NCBI GenBank assembly: GCA_023383735.1
Contig: JAHDYN010000143.1
Coordinates: forward strand, 1 to 5,709
DNA length: 5,709 nt
Source of the DNA: Gammaproteobacteria bacterium
GTDB taxonomy: Bacteria; Pseudomonadota; Gammaproteobacteria; Steroidobacterales; GCA-2729495
Direction: 5' to 3'
Shown: in pieces, positions 5,618 to 5,709 of the stretch
Layout: the number at the start of each line of letters is the position of its first letter
How positions within the stretch are numbered: position 1 is the first letter of the stretch
Program-made: the position numbers and the translations under genes
Notes under the pieces: model-generated
The model's database searches: none
Told to the model about the DNA's origin: nothing
The model's input: the letters and a program-made list of their open reading frames with translations, nothing else

Positions 5618-5709
5618 GCGAGTCGGCCAGGCAATCGCTCGTGTGCTTGCACACGGGAGGAAAGTCCGGGCTCCGGCGGGCAGGGTGCCAGGTAACGCCT
5701 GGGAGGCGC
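5618..5709 (+). ncRNA. rnpB: RNase P RNA, bacterial class A, 5' part (3' truncated by window)
   Basis: This is the catalytic RNA of RNase P, which removes 5' leaders from tRNA precursors. The conserved block GGAGGAAAGTCCGGGCTCC (5656-5674), containing the 5' strand of helix P4 and conserved region I, and the segment GGGCAGGGTGCCAGGTAACG followed by CCTGGG (5678-5703) match E. coli M1 RNA nearly base for base. The latter holds the small stem CCAGG/CCTGG closed by TAACG. The 5' end is placed near 5618 from the -10 box and from the GAGTCGGCCAGGCAATCGC stretch, which resembles the start of other gammaproteobacterial RNase P RNAs; it could be off by a few bases. The P3 position holds only the short hairpin CGTGTG-CTTG-CACACG (5640-5655), where E. 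coli has a longer interrupted helix. About three quarters of the RNA lies beyond the window. The expected next genes are mraZ and the division cluster. Confidence 0.95.

Noticed and set aside
1..5709. Mobile element, CRISPR array, toxin-antitoxin pair, defence or prophage system
   Set aside because: Every gene of more than trivial length is a conserved housekeeping family in an expected order. There are no transposase, integrase, spaced-repeat or tRNA-linked attachment features.

Overview
The window is ordinary, densely packed chromosomal DNA of high G+C from a gammaproteobacterium outside the Enterobacterales. The gene order (cytochrome bc1 genes, sspA-sspB, a SIS-domain isomerase, yraN, lpoA, rsmI, then the RNase P RNA gene) matches, from memory, the layout in Pseudomonas and other non-enteric gammaproteobacteria. 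Those genomes continue on one side into petA/rpsI/rplM and on the other into mraZ and the division and cell-wall cluster. I cannot assign a genus.

Layout. Positions 1-1077, plus strand: the 3' end of cytochrome b (petB) and a complete cytochrome c1 gene (petC), both parts of the respiratory bc1 complex. Positions 1078-1178: a gap with two GC-rich hairpins and no clear terminator. Positions 1179-2283, plus strand: sspA (GST-fold RNA polymerase-associated stress regulator) and sspB (ClpXP adaptor for ssrA-tagged proteins), 16 bases apart. sspB ends 16 bases before a convergent block on the minus strand. Read in transcription order that block is lpoA (outer-membrane lipoprotein activator of PBP1A), yraN (UPF0102 nuclease-fold protein) and gmhA/diaA (SIS-domain phosphoheptose isomerase or DnaA-binding homologue), spanning 4659 down to 2300. 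A 72-base divergent gap separates lpoA from rsmI (16S rRNA C1402 2'-O-methyltransferase, plus strand, 4732-5571). The window ends inside the RNase P RNA gene rnpB, whose -10 box is visible at 5606-5611.

The genes serve respiration, stationary-phase and stress proteolysis, envelope biogenesis, rRNA modification and tRNA processing. I see no mobile element, CRISPR array, phage gene, toxin-antitoxin pair or defence system, and no convincing new system. The points worth a second look are small: a short LpoA without the N-terminal TPR-like domain, the absence of a dolP/yraP-type gene between sspB and the SIS gene, a complete GmhA-type metal site in a protein at the diaA position, a 9-bp tandem repeat that gives rsmI three successive in-frame stops and lies against the rnpB promoter, and GTG as the preferred start in five of the seven complete genes.
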